The notes beneath the pieces are model-generated. The model did not search any database. It was not told the origin of the DNA and saw nothing but the letters and a program-made list of their open reading frames with translations. Both the position numbers and the translations under genes were made by a program. A DNA stretch of 64,000 nt from positions 2,517,461 through 2,581,460 of the forward strand of contig VZRN01001317.1 of the NCBI GenBank assembly GCA_013397935.1, in the 5' to 3' direction. This DNA is from Dasyornis broadbenti. Lineage: Eukaryota; Chordata; Aves; Passeriformes; Dasyornithidae. Of this stretch, positions 24,595 through 36,724 are shown in pieces. Numbering within the stretch: position 1 is the first letter of the stretch; the number at the start of each line of letters is the position of its first letter.

Positions 24595-24619
<25 letters not shown>
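24564..24619. repeat. Long poly-T tract with one N
   Basis: About 55 T's interrupted by one N (24593) and one C. It is probably an unresolved homopolymer or a retroposon tail in minus orientation. Confidence 0.95.
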
Positions 24620-24626
<7 letters not shown>

Positions 24627-25294
24627 CTGAGTATTTTCTTTCAGATTTGAACTTCAAAATAAATAGAAACTAATTTATATGTATTTATGTGGATTTGTAA
24701 ACAGATTTTTTTTTAAATCCAAAACTGTGTGGTGATTATTTGGGTTTGTTTTACGTGCCATACATCTTTCTTTGTCTTTCCTTGTAGCAGAGGTGCTCCA
24801 ACCCTGTAATCATCTTCTTGGCCTGAAGGTACCCTAATCTGACATTGTCAGTTTATCAGCATTCGTGAAAACTTTTAACCAATGGAGAAATAAGGTCAGA
24901 AGTTCACGTAAGTACAGCTTATTTATTTGAATGGTGATAACTTTTTCCTGATAACTGCTTTCTGATGGGCCAGTCAGTCTTTCGATCTGTTCTTTGTACA
25001 AGTTAAAAAGCATCCTCTTAACAATGCTTGACTGAGTAACTGTCACTTTGCAGCGACCAATATCCATCAGACAAAACATGTACATCTACTTCAATTACAG
25101 GCACGCAGGAACAAAAGTTGCAAAAGTAAAGCATTTAAGAGAAAACATGCCATTTTCATTTACAAGATCTCTGTAACAGACTATACGCTCCCCAGGTGAG
25201 GCAGATCCCTTGTCTTTGCGAATTTTGATCCACGCTGTTTATAAAATTGAGGCCAAAAACTTAGACAAAATCACATCAGCAATTCATCAGGGCA
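24620..25294. other. AT-rich non-coding sequence with one unassigned frame
   Basis: A minus-strand frame at 24834-25085 (83 codons) has a well mixed, partly helical-looking composition, but I cannot assign it and see no good splice pair. Confidence 0.5.
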
Positions 25295-25470
25295 CAGCAT
25301 AAGTGCTCTTCATGAATTGTTCCTCTGCCATTTAGTTAATGCAGTGACCTGTTGTGCTGAGGATAAGTTATTAAGTAATGAATTAGGATGATTGGATTAA
25401 GCTAATTACTTGCTTTGAAATGACATTTGTACATAGATTCTTTGGCCTTGCCAGAATGAATTATATAACC
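25295..25470. promoter_or_regulatory. Possible conserved non-coding element with clustered homeodomain-type motifs
   Basis: Within about 60 bp (25366-25425) there are AATTAG, TGATTG, GGATTAAG and CTAATTAC, which resemble homeodomain, PBX/CEBP-like and OTX-like sites. The surrounding sequence is free of simple repeats. This is motif reading only. Confidence 0.2.
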
Positions 25471-25474
25471 TAAA

Positions 25475-28400
25475 AGAGGGGGGTTTTTGCATTCCATTTC
25501 ACAACTTTCAAAGTCATGTTTTACCTGGTAGATGGGATCACGAAAACTGTGATTTAAAAAATAGGTCACATAATACATTACTGCTGTGAAACAGACTCTG
25601 TATTAGGAATCACATGCTCATCAATGTAGCCTGAGGTGCCTATATTAAGTATAATTATAATAATAAGTCTGATCAGATTATTTAACAGAACTAATATTCT
25701 ATGCAGAGGGATACAGAACATAGAACTGCAAAGTTTTATATAAGAAATAATCATACTGACTAAAAGGCTGTAGTGTGCAGAAGCGTTTTTTACTTCTGTT
25801 TGATTTTGCTGGTAAAACCACAGTTCAGAAAGTAAAAGAAGGCTTTACTACAGCCTATCTGTTAGGGCCTTTTTATGAACAGGCTAGAAATTCCCACTGA
25901 TCATGCTCCTCATCTCCTCTTTTTACTTTGTTTGCACGAAGAGAACAGTGAAAGGCTTTCTGTGTAGGACAATATAAGGCTGGTAGGTGTTTCAAATTTA
26001 ATCCCACAGCAGACACAACCAAATGAGAAAATATTTCTGTGGTACTTCTCTACCTGTGTTGTATCTCCCATTATCTTAATCCACCCTGACGTTATCTTAA
26101 TCCACTGCTTCTGGCAGGAATTCTGACAGGAATGAAGAAGATAAGATCCATAATCAGTCTTCAGCTCGATCATTGCAGCCTCTTGCACAAAAGACAGAGT
26201 GGCATCAGGGTCAAGAAAGGCAGAACATGTTGAAGGGGTGGAAAGAAAGGCAGGAGATCACAGTGCAGAGGAAGAGAAAGGAATAAAATAAATGGAAGGA
26301 GCTGAAATAAAAGACCAAGATGTGTCAGGAGCAGCAGGTTCTTGCCAAGTGCCTTGAATGGAGTGACTCTTCCCATGTAGGAGAGAAGCAACAATGTACT
26401 TATCCTAGGGTAAGATTTGAGCCTGTGTACAGCCATTAGGCAGCTAAGGGATACTGTCTCCTGTATCAAAACCTTGGCCCCTTTTCCTCTTAAAAAAAAA
26501 AAAAAAAAAAAAAAGGTAATTTCAGTGTTATTGATTTTATTTTCATCTATTTTAGTTTCTAATTATTTCCTAAAAGAGAACTCAGTTCTTATAGAGTGAC
26601 TTGTTCTTTCCTTTGGTGTTGACTGCAAATTGCATGTCACCTCAAACATTTATCTTGTTCTACACTAAGACTTGCACCTCCACTTGCACCTATTCTGGCT
26701 CTGATACACATATTCTGGAAAGACCCTTACAAGAAATCTGGTGTGCTGCTTCTCCTGTAAGATGTCTGGCTATATCCTGGCTAATGTGAAAACAATTTAT
26801 CAAATTTGGCAGAGGGGTTTCCGCTATGCCTAGGCAAGAATCAATCTTCAATGAAATGGTGAGCTGGTAGTGTTAAACCTATAAACTCAGTGAAAATGGT
26901 TGTAAAATAGGATCCTGCAGAGCTCAGTTAGAAACGTGGAGATAGCAAAGCAATAAAGTTTGATACAGCTAAAACACTGAAGTTTTTTTTGAACGTCAAC
27001 TTGCTGGAGTGAATTTCACCTAACAGGAAAAGGGCTCTCATCTGTAAATATTATCTTTGCAATTTAAGTGAAATCTTGAACTGTGAGGAAGCAGTGAGCA
27101 TGCTTTTTTCTTGCTATTCCTAATTATTTTTTATAGCACAGTACCACCTAGAGGCTCTCTTGCCCTCTGTGTTTGTTTCTGTGAGAAGTGGGAAGGAAAA
27201 CTTTTGGAGCTTTTTACCACTTACATGGGTAAGACAGAAACAGCATGAGAAAAAAGGGTGGGAAGGATGGAGTTCCTGCAGAACAAATAAAAGCTCTCAA
27301 AGGCAAGAGAAGCCAAATTTCCTCTGTCATTACATTTCTCCAGTACAAAATAAATACCATCAAATTGATGCAAGGAATATCTAAAGCAGATTTGATCTGC
27401 AGCTCTTTCTGCATGTTTCATGATATGCCACATCATATGAAAAAGGTTTGTGCAACTATTTCCTACCCCAGCCACATCATGGAGTTGGTGCAGATTTATC
27501 CCTCTGGCAGAGTTATATCCTCCCTCACTCTCATCTTCACAAGCATTTTCAACCCAGAAATAAAATGTGTGATCACTTCTACAACAAAATTTTACTTTAA
27601 TTATACCAGATAGAGTTTTCCTTTCTGAATCACTTAGTGAAACTATTGACATCTGCCATACAAAACACTCAGTCTAAAGATAATCACGCTGTCTTGTTCA
27701 CTGAGAGTAATTCTTTTCACAGGCACTAAAAATCAGCAGATTAAAAAAAAAAAAAAAAAAAAATTGCTGCATAATATTCTGTGTTTCATATGTAGCATAT
27801 AGCAGGCTGCTTGATCATTTAGGATATCTGCAGCCTGTGGAAACACTTGGAAGTTACAGAAAAAGGTAAATAGGTGCAGAGTGCTGCTGTTTAGCAGTCA
27901 CTGCAGACAATCCAGGAGGAAGGGCCTCAGAGCATCGATGCCTCCATTACAGGGAAGTAGGGCCAGTGTTTCTTGCCTCCTCGCTTGTAAGATTTTCACC
28001 CATGCCCTTTATCTTCCCTCTGTAATGAGGAAGAGCATTATTCACGTTAATAGAAGCTCTGAATGCATCCTTTCAGAAAGAAACACATCTCAATGGAATT
28101 AAGCATAATCCTTTTACCTCTTTGGGAGAGTACAGACCGAGTAAAGCACTCAATAATCCTTCCCATGATTATGTACTTTATGATGGTATATGATGAATAC
28201 ATTAAAGGTAATTTCTAATGTGATATGAAATTCCTCCCATGAATTTCAAATGAGGGGGTATGTGTTTTTCAAATTGTCTTTTAATAGCCAGAACCCAGAT
28301 TTGTATTTATTGGTAATTGGTAATCCGTTAACAGATTGTCAGGAGCATAAAACAGAAGAATTCGTTAACTTGTTATATTTTCCCAATTTTTTTTTGTTAA

Positions 28401-28840
28401 AATTCCTTATTTCATTTCAGCAATCTGTATGTCAGGCTCTTTCCAACACTTTCTAGAGAGAAAATCATGTGCATATAGCAATTTCCATGAACAGGAGACT
28501 GCATTAAGTAGGTCTTTAATTTAGACAAATAGAGCTCTTATGATTGCAGATTGCTTCAAGGCTGGGATTTTCAAAACCAGCTATTAACTCTCCTCCTCCT
28601 CCCAGTCTCATCTGGGGCTTGACACTCTGAATTTTTCCTGTCTGAATAGCTCTCATACTACAGCAGAGACACTGTTTGTAGGCATTTCACATGGATTTCT
28701 GGATCCTTACCCTCCTAAATGCCAAGGGGTCTTCAGGGATGTTGATTATCCCGCTTAACTTAATTGCCACTTACAGGACAGTTTCTGTGATTCAATGACA
28801 ACTGTTTGAAAGTGATGCTGGCGTAAGCATGCACAGCCCA
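25475..28840. other. AT-rich non-coding sequence with A-runs and overlapping chance frames
   Basis: A23 at 26492-26514 and A21 at 27743-27763. A 143-codon minus frame (27221-27652) overlaps a 122-codon plus frame (27245-27613); opposite-strand overlap points to chance. No known protein. Confidence 0.6.
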
Positions 28841-28845
28841 CCCAC

Positions 28846-28875
28846 TGAAAGTCCCATAAATAGATGGGACTTTCA
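28846..28875. repeat. Perfect inverted repeat, 12-bp arms, 6-nt loop
   Basis: TGAAAGTCCCAT (28846-28857) pairs completely with ATGGGACTTTCA (28864-28875) around the loop AAATAG. It is the strongest short hairpin I found. Each arm also carries GGGACTTTC, a near-match to an NF-kappaB site, in inverted orientation. The stem is too short for a microRNA precursor. Confidence 0.95.
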
Positions 28876-28879
28876 TATT

Positions 28880-30755
28880 AAAAAAATAAATAAATAAGAG
28901 AAAGAAAGACGCAAGCAACTCCTTGATGTTATTTATTCAAACTTTTAGCTCATAGAAAACAAAATCGTTTCTTTGGGTCTTTCTCAGGTTTATGTAAAGT
29001 GATTTTCTGCCTATGTGAGCATCTGTGACTGCCCACATTCTCGTGCTTAATTTACTCTGTTATATTCATGCAATAGGAATGTAGAACATCAATTTTAAAA
29101 GTTGTCTCAAGTGTAAATGACATTTTCCTCTGCATGACACTTTTTTTCTGTCAAACAAGTTGTATTTATTTATTTTTAACTCTCTTTTCTGTTAGGATAA
29201 AATGTTGATGGATAATGGTTTGCCTAGATTTCATGAGAAGCTGAAGAGATGATTTAATATTTTTTTTATTTGCAATAGAGAAAAAAGCTTTAAGAAACCT
29301 GGCAGCATTCAAGATTCTTGTCATTGCTAGACTGAAAATCAGTACAGTCTGATGTGTTGGTTTGCTTGCTTTTCTTTGTTTTCAAGTTATATTTTTTTGT
29401 ATGACCAAGGTTAAATTTAAAAATAAAAATTAAGCTAAAACCTCATTAACACAGACAACATAATTTTTCAAAAGGTAACTTAAGTCGGTAAAAATTGAAC
29501 TTGTGCTGGTCTGCAGTACAGTCACATGTTCTCCCCTTCTACACTCGGGCTGTTGTCATCGTCCAGTTTTTCTGTAGGGGGCAATATGTAACAAGAAATC
29601 CCCCATCTCTCATTTTCCACAAGTACTTTCAAAAAAGGTGCAAGGAAAAGACTGATTTAACTAAATCAACTAGAAGTCTAGCATGTGAATTACAGCCCTT
29701 TGTTGTGGATCTTTATCTATGTAGGCTGAGAACTTATCTGCTATTAATCTAAAAATCGGAGCAAATGATTGTCCTGATTTTTCAAGCTATGCAGATCTCC
29801 CTATATGACCATCCTCCTGTCATACTTTTGGGGACTGCACTATTTTCTGCCTTGCCCAGCTCAGAGATGCGTGGCAGGCACACACAAACTCACAGAGCAC
29901 CAAAGGAAGGAAAGCTAGGGGCACGCTGGAGGGAGCAGTTAACAAGGGGTAAAAATCAGTTGTCACTTCATTTCCCAGGCAGAAACCTCGATATAAAACG
30001 AGCACACTTCTTTCGACAGAAATAGACCCTAAGATTAGGAATCTCATGTGTAATTGTTGGCTGTACTACGGATTATGCAAGGACTGGCTCACCAGTGTGA
30101 GCAAAAGAAACCTTGTGAATGAGACGAAAAAGATGATGAAGAAATTGCTTGAAATAGGATATCAGAAAAATGCTTGCACCTCAGCTTGGCTTTGTCAGAG
30201 CTGGTGAAACTAATGGAATTTGCTGAGGAGAGTTTAAATGAAGTAACAGTAGCAGTCATCATGTTGAATAAAAACAGAATGGAAACATATTCAGGAAGGG
30301 CAGAGCAGGGAAAGCTTCACTTTCCCCACAAAGATTTTGTTGAGTATTCTGCTATTCAAATATAATATCAGAGACCTTAAGAAACTTAATACCTACGTTC
30401 CTAATACAGGTATTCTGACAGATAACTGTCATCTTAATCATTAACATATTTAGACCAGAAGTAAAGAAGAAACCTCCGTGATAATATACCCCCGAGAGAG
30501 TTCTCTGCTACTGCCTCGCTCAGTAAAAGAGCTGTAAAATCTCTTTGATAAGGCTTTGAAGCAGGCAGAGCTTTGCAGTGGATCTGCCCAGACCTTCTCC
30601 TCTCAGTCGAGGCAGAGGAACTCCCCAGAGGCCAGGAAGCTTTCGCATTAAAAAGAAAACACCAACAGTTTTTATTCAAATATAAAACCGAATAATTAAC
30701 TTTTTAATCAGACAACAGATGATTACTGGGGAAGACAGAACATAAATAAAAAATG
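28880..30755. other. AT-rich non-coding sequence
   Basis: An (AAAT)-type run lies at about 28880-28898. Only short frames (85-86 codons at most), with no recognised family. Confidence 0.65.
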
Positions 30756-30756
30756 G

Positions 30757-30985
30757 TTGTATAAAACTGCTTTTCTGCCTACACATCTGTGCAATGCAGA
30801 CGCTTCAGCCAGCTCAGTGACTGCAGCTCTGAGCTGCCACAACCCGGCTCGTCCCTTTGGCCATTCCTGCCACCCCTCCTGGCCTGCACTCTTCTCCTCC
30901 CCTCAGCCTTTGCTGAGGCACTCCCTCCTGCATTGCCTAAGTGCCAACATTATTTTCCTAAGCACGGAGCTCCCTAAATAGCTTT
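30757..30985. other. Local C-rich, GC-richer patch
   Basis: A pyrimidine- and C-rich segment open in two plus frames (74 and 62 codons), with Pro/Ser/Leu-rich translations typical of CCT/CTC-rich DNA rather than a real protein. Possibly an old insertion. Confidence 0.4.
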
Positions 30986-30989
30986 GTAG

Positions 30990-33900
30990 CTCCTTGCAGT
31001 CCTGTCTGGTTTTCCCCTTGATCAGCAAGATTAGCAGTAACCAACTTTTTTTTTTTTTTTTTTTTAATTAGCAACAGCAGTATGGAGGTGTTTTTGTATT
31101 GGAATGGCATTTAACACAATTTAAAACAGATTCCCTGCCAAAAAGCCATGCTACCGCGTTCTTAACTTTGCCCTTCTGTATGACCCAAGCAGAATCCCAT
31201 GAAGCGAATCTTCCTTGATCTTTCTTTAAGTCTCACTGCACATAGCCAAGAGGATTTTCTCTTTAATGCTTGTGCATGGCATGAAACATGAATATTAATA
31301 GGCCAGAAGAGGAAATTAAATTCAGATGTAGGATTTTTCTTATTGCGTTCAATTGTTTCAAGTGAAAACACAAAATGCAAATATGAAGCTACTACAAACA
31401 ATAACAATGAAAGATAAAAGTCTATCACTAGATCGTGGTAGCAAAAAAGATATCAACTGCATACATGAATTGAAACATCAGAAGTGACTTCAATTCCCAT
31501 TCATGCACAATCATGTCCTCTAGCACAGAAACAAAAAAAAAAGTAACTAAATTTACAGATTGAAGTAGTTGTGCATTGGTGTCAAGAATATATTTAGAAC
31601 GCAGTATTCCTTAGAGGCGACTTTTTGTGTCATACAGTATCAGATTCCAGTGTGTTAGAGGGGAAGCAATATTTCTCTGTAGGGTTTCTGATTCTAGGAT
31701 GCTCCTCAGTGGTTTGTTAACATAATTTCCTGGTCTTCCTTAAATTCAGCATTTAGTAGTTGCTCTATCAGGGATTCTTTGTCACCATCCTTGTCCCTGC
31801 ATATGTGTTGCCTCCAATGTCCTTTTTAAATCATATTCCTGTTTGAATGAGACGTGATCATTAAATTCTGCATAATCAAACATCACTTTAAGTCACCAGA
31901 AGGCAAATATATGCAACACTCTGTATTGTCAATTTCTTGAAGTAAAGGAAAGGCATCCCATAAATGCTTATCTCCATTAAGAAACAGCTATGATATTTTG
32001 AGCTCATACTCAAATAAGTTTTAAGTTACAAATGAATGGGTGCTCTTTGAAGAATCCTGGAAGTCTTTCGATATTTGCACCTTGCAACAAATAAAGCACA
32101 TTGCTGTTTAAGGTAAGACTAACTAGTACTTAAAGGCTAACACTGCCCTGGGACATCTCTTGATTTGTTGCAGATGCCTTGTTAGCTTTGTTCACCTTGC
32201 CTTTCCAGTGTAAGATAAATCTGTGACCTGTACAGGTGTCTGGAGCAGATAACTCATGGACAGCTCTACTTGGATGCTTCAGCAGTGAGGCCCACAGCAG
32301 CAGCTAACAGATGCATTCTTGAACAACAGACTGGCTCTGTGCAGAGACAACATATTTATAATATTCCACCAGGTTAGGATCACTCTTAAAACTGCTTTTA
32401 AGTGTAAGCGCTTTTAAGTGCAAATCAGAAATTATTAAGAGCAATTGATTTTCAGCACTGTCAAAACAGCAGAAGTAGAAGGAGGTTTTTATATATATTT
32501 AATTTGTAAAATAATTAATGAACATTATAAAAAGTTTTGGTGATTGCTCAAAGATCTCACATTTTCTTCAAGTTGCTCTAAACCTGTTATTGATGAACAC
32601 GTTTTTGAAGAATATATTATTTTTAAACTCTCTAGAAAAAAGAGATTGTAAGCCTTAGATGAAGGTGCAGGCATTTTCTTAATCACTACACAAGAAACTG
32701 GTTAATCTCCTGTGTGACAGCCAGTGGATCTATTTGGGTCACTCTATCACTAATGAAATGCACTTGCCTCCAGAAAGCAGCACTGTTTTGCCATATCTGT
32801 AACAAAATCAGAAGAGTTTAGCATAAAATCTCAACTAATACCCTGTGAGGTTTAAACAAGAAGAGAAGAGCATGAAAATTCAGACGACAGAATATGATGG
32901 CCTAGAAATATACATTCAGCTCTCCCTCTTTTGCAGAAGGGACGTAAATTCTTTAAGTATCTCGCCTGAGAGATGGCTCTCAGACCAGCAGAATGGCCTG
33001 TGGAATCCTGCTGCGTTATTGATTCAATACAGATAAACAGGGATAGAGGCACAGAGTGAAAATCACCAAAGCTGCTTCCCAAGGAAGAGATCAAAGCGTG
33101 TTTCAGGTGCTATTTTGGACAGACGACACTTCTTAGAGATGAAATGATGCCTTTTTGTCGCTGTATGGCCTGTGCAAGTTTCAGTGCAGTTCTTCCATCA
33201 TGACTCTATTAGCCTGCCACAGGCTCCCCCATCATGAAGCCTCCCACTTCATGCACAGCTGCTCCTACCTCCCATCTAGGTGCAGAGCCAACTTGCTAAA
33301 TTTTGAATTATGGTGTTCCTGGGAACCGGCAAGTTTTCAGCCCTGATGGAAGAGCAGGAGTGCTGTGAGGTCGAGGCAAACACACACTCTACAGTGGTCT
33401 GCCATGATCAGTCAAAGGCCTGAGCTGCACACAATTGCTCCTTGCAATTTCCCCTCTTGACTGCAATCCCATGAGGCATCGTGTCGGCACTTTCTCCCAA
33501 TATCACTCAAGTTTTACGGAATCAAAGGATTACATTGTGTTTAGATCTACTGTGCCAGCTTGTACTTCTCAGAGCAAAAGGAATGTGTTGTCAGAAGCAG
33601 GGAGAAACACAGTCCTAGAGGTTTAACCTAGGGGTGATGTGATCTTCAAAAACAATGTGTTTTTAAAGAGCCAACATAAGATTGTGAAATGTGATTGCAA
33701 TAGAATATGAAGAGGCACAAGGCACTGACAGAGCAGAGAGCTCCAACAGGCAGATAAATGCTCACTGTAAGAGGGACTGTAAAAACCGACTGTAAAAGCC
33801 ACAACTGGGGCTTTCCTACCCAAAGTACCACGGATCAGATGCTTCAGGGTTACCATGTTTTTAGGACAGATTACACCTTCTGGCTCTCAGGTCCTGCTAA

Positions 33901-35265
33901 GCAGCAAACTGAGTAAAAAGTAGGGAATAGAGACCTTATCATTCATAGAAATGAAATGCCACCACTGGCTTCCCTCAGTTTTGTACAGCCGCCTCTAACA
34001 GACGAAAGCTCACATCTTCTCTTCCACTCCTCTGACTTCAAGAACTGATTTTAAGTTCCTGCTTCAGGAACGTGCACAGAAATGTTATCCTGAAGACTGC
34101 TCAGGAGACTCCAGACCCTGATCCCCTGTTGCCCATCTTTCCTATCAGAACAGTGGGTACCTGGTTCACCCATTTGTTTCGGTTCCTAATCTGTAAAGCA
34201 TTGTTGACAAAATGGCCCAGAGCCTGCCCAAATCTCCCTCTTCCACGGCCTTTTATTGCATTAAATGACAATGTCTTGCTCTTGTTTTTGTTGTTTTGTT
34301 TTTCACATGTTCAGCAGACACGGAACATTCTTTCTATTTTGATTGAGGATGAAGCTTAAATGCACCTGAACCGATGCAGCTTTGCTGCCACACCCCTCAG
34401 CACAGCAACAACACTGCTGTAATTTGGATCCATTCTGGGGAATGCTGAGATGTCACTTGCTTACACAAGACTTAAAAAAGTCTCCTGTGTTGAGTAACAT
34501 CAATTTTTTCCACGTCTTCCACACAATTTCCCCAAGAAAACCTCCTTTCATCATGAATAATTTTTAGTCCTTGACATTTATCATTAAATAACATCAAAAT
34601 TGGAAAAGATGTATTCTTGGTTCTAAAACAAAGACAATGTATCAATAAATTATATTTTTTATCACTGAATATTGGAGAATACTTTATCTCAGAATTCTGA
34701 AGTGATAACGTTTCAATGAAATGCACTCCTCATTCCCCATTTGGATTCACATTGTGTTAATAAAGCGCAATTGCAAATTAGACAGACAGTAACACGTGTT
34801 CTGTTTTCATCTGTTATCTCCACTAGGCAAGCTTTAAAAAATGTGGATGCCCACATTTTTAAGGAGATGTGACTAACAATCCTAAAAGTCATTCTTTCTT
34901 TAACTTCTGCTCCACTTCATTTAGGAATATTAGGGTTACCATATATGTGGACTTCTAACATACTCCACTTTTCTCTCCAGAAATGGTGCCAGATGGAACC
35001 AGAAGGCTTTCGTCATTTGCCCAGGATTTCTGAATTATCAAGAGTGTACTGCGAGCAGCAGCTAGTTCTGAGAGGACTGCAGATGTCTAGAAATCCCAGA
35101 AAAATGGCCAGTGATCATGGGAAGATCAAAAACATTGCATGAATTAAAAACATTCCCATGACTGTTCTATACTATGCTACATCATATATAGTCTTTTAAA
35201 ATTCTGATTTTAAAATGAAAAATAATAATCCAACACACAATCTATGAAATAGAAAAAAAAATTAC
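30990..35265. other. AT-rich non-coding sequence
   Basis: T21 at 31046-31066; small duplication at 32394-32423. Frames up to 95 codons (34072-34359, plus) are unrecognised. A weak CTCF-like CACCAGAAGGCA lies near 31894. Confidence 0.6.
32394..32423. repeat. Imperfect 16-bp tandem duplication
   Basis: GCTTTTAAGTGTAA at 32394-32407 and GCTTTTAAGTGCAA at 32410-32423, one substitution. Confidence 0.9.
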
Positions 35266-35269
35266 AAGA

Positions 35270-35352
35270 ACCTGGCAGTACCAAAGACTTTGCACCACTG
35301 ATCACCATGCTCTGGGCCTGGCTGTTCAGTCAGTTTTTATTCCATCTCAATG
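35270..35352 (-). mobile_element. Old CR1 LINE fragment
   Basis: The plus strand around 35295-35350 (CCACTGATCACCATGCTCTG, then GGCTGTTCAGTCAGTTTTTA) follows the antisense of the CR1 ORF2 segment, which as I remember it reads 'CACTGATCACCACCCTCTGGGCC...GCCATTCAGCCAGTTTTCAATCCACCTC'. By eye about four in five bases agree over some 55 bp. It is short and diverged, so an ancient insertion, in the same orientation as the fragment near 7.2 kb. Confidence 0.7.
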
Positions 35353-35354
35353 AA

Positions 35355-36285
35355 AAATCCTCACTAGCTATGAGGTACTGAAAATAATGAATATTTATAA
35401 AATATCCCATAATTTCCTATAGTATTTTGCAATAGTTGTGATCAACTTAATTTTGCTGTTGTCTGTTATGAATGAACATAGCTAATTCTGAAATTAATAA
35501 CTTATTATAAAGCAGCTTTTATCAAGCTTGGCAATTCCTTTTTGGACTAAAAAGTGAATGTATTAGCCTAAAGAGGAACAAGCCAAAATACACTCATGTG
35601 CAGAAAGCACTTCCCTTTTGTTTTCTTCTAGTAAAAATGACCTCTGGCTGTCCTATAACCCCCTAAACTCTCTTAGCTGGATTCTCAGCTCATGTAGAGC
35701 GTATGAAAGCAATTACAAAGTGGCTTCTCTCAGCAGGTTATCTGCCTATCAAACTGTCAAGGTTAGAGGTAATTTCCAAGGACATACTGATTTTCCCATA
35801 CTTTAATTCGCCCTTTTTCAGGACAGTAATATGAGGGGTGGGTGCATGGCAGATTAATTGCCTGGTGACAACGGAAGTGGCTGTAGTTGAGCGATGGGTG
35901 AAGGGATCCTGCTATAAAACCTGCTCTGGCAGAACAGAGGACTCAGCTGACCTGAGGGGTCATTCCTATTTCCGATGTCCAGAACTGTGTTACAGAGTCG
36001 CTAAATCAGAGCAATATCCTTCCAAAAGGGAAATGTTATATATAGTTAATAACATTTATATCTGTGTCTGCAATTTATGTGGTAGAAGTTAGAGTAGTAC
36101 TATTGCCTGTTACTAGATGTGTCTAAATGCCTGTATTTTCATTCAGTGCAGAATATAATCTGAATTGCTAATCCCATGGCTTTCAAATGAAGTTGTTATT
36201 AATTTAACTGGAGATAAAGAAGACTATGGTTGGTGCTGAAGGTCATAATTTCATCACCCTTTATTATATGGTTTAGATAATGGTC
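35355..36285. other. Non-coding sequence
   Basis: Only short frames (62-84 codons), nothing recognised. Confidence 0.65.
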
Positions 36286-36401
36286 TGTTATGCACTGTGT
36301 GTGTATCTAAAGTATATCATCATGGTTTTATTTCCCTTGGCTCTGGCATCGAGCATTTCTGTGTCCACTTCTGATGAGTCATTTCCCTTCTTGTTACTCA
36401 C

Positions 36402-36598
36402 AGGACCATCACACAATATGATGCCTTGCCCTTTATAACGTGAGAGGACCAGGCACTTGTTGCCCAATCGCCAGGGGCAAAAGAAGTCAAAAATCTGTTT
36501 CCACTCTGGTCTTCTGTGCATTACAGTGTGGTAGTACAAGAGACGATGACAGAAATCTCCTCTCTTCCATTTGCTATATTGCCATAAGGAACGGATCA
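36402..36598 (-). CDS. Candidate internal exon within the longest open frame (hypothetical)
   Basis: The longest frame of the window, 144 codons, lies on the minus strand at 36288-36722. Inside it a good acceptor (TACTTTTTTCATAG) at 36598 and a strong donor (CCT|GTGAGTAAC) at 36402 bound 197 nt that stay in frame. The exon begins with two bases of a split codon and ends on a codon boundary. The peptide has mixed composition rich in aromatic and basic residues (for example HRRPEWKQIFDFFCPWRLG), unlike low-complexity noise, but I recognise no domain. One frame of this length is expected by chance in 64 kb. Its phase does not fit directly onto the other minus-strand candidates at 10.7 or 6.2 kb. 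Confidence 0.2.
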
Positions 36599-36724
36599 CT
36601 ATGAAAAAAGTACCCCTAACAAACCCACTGTTTTCTGTTTTGAAATTCAGGAAGCACAGATCAGAACACGATGGTTGTGGCTGGCATATATTTATGGAAG
36701 AAGGATAAGGATGATATTCCATAA

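Noticed and set aside
27221..27652. 143-codon minus frame overlapping a 122-codon plus frame
   Set aside because: A frame of this length is expected about once by chance here, and the opposite-strand overlap argues against coding.
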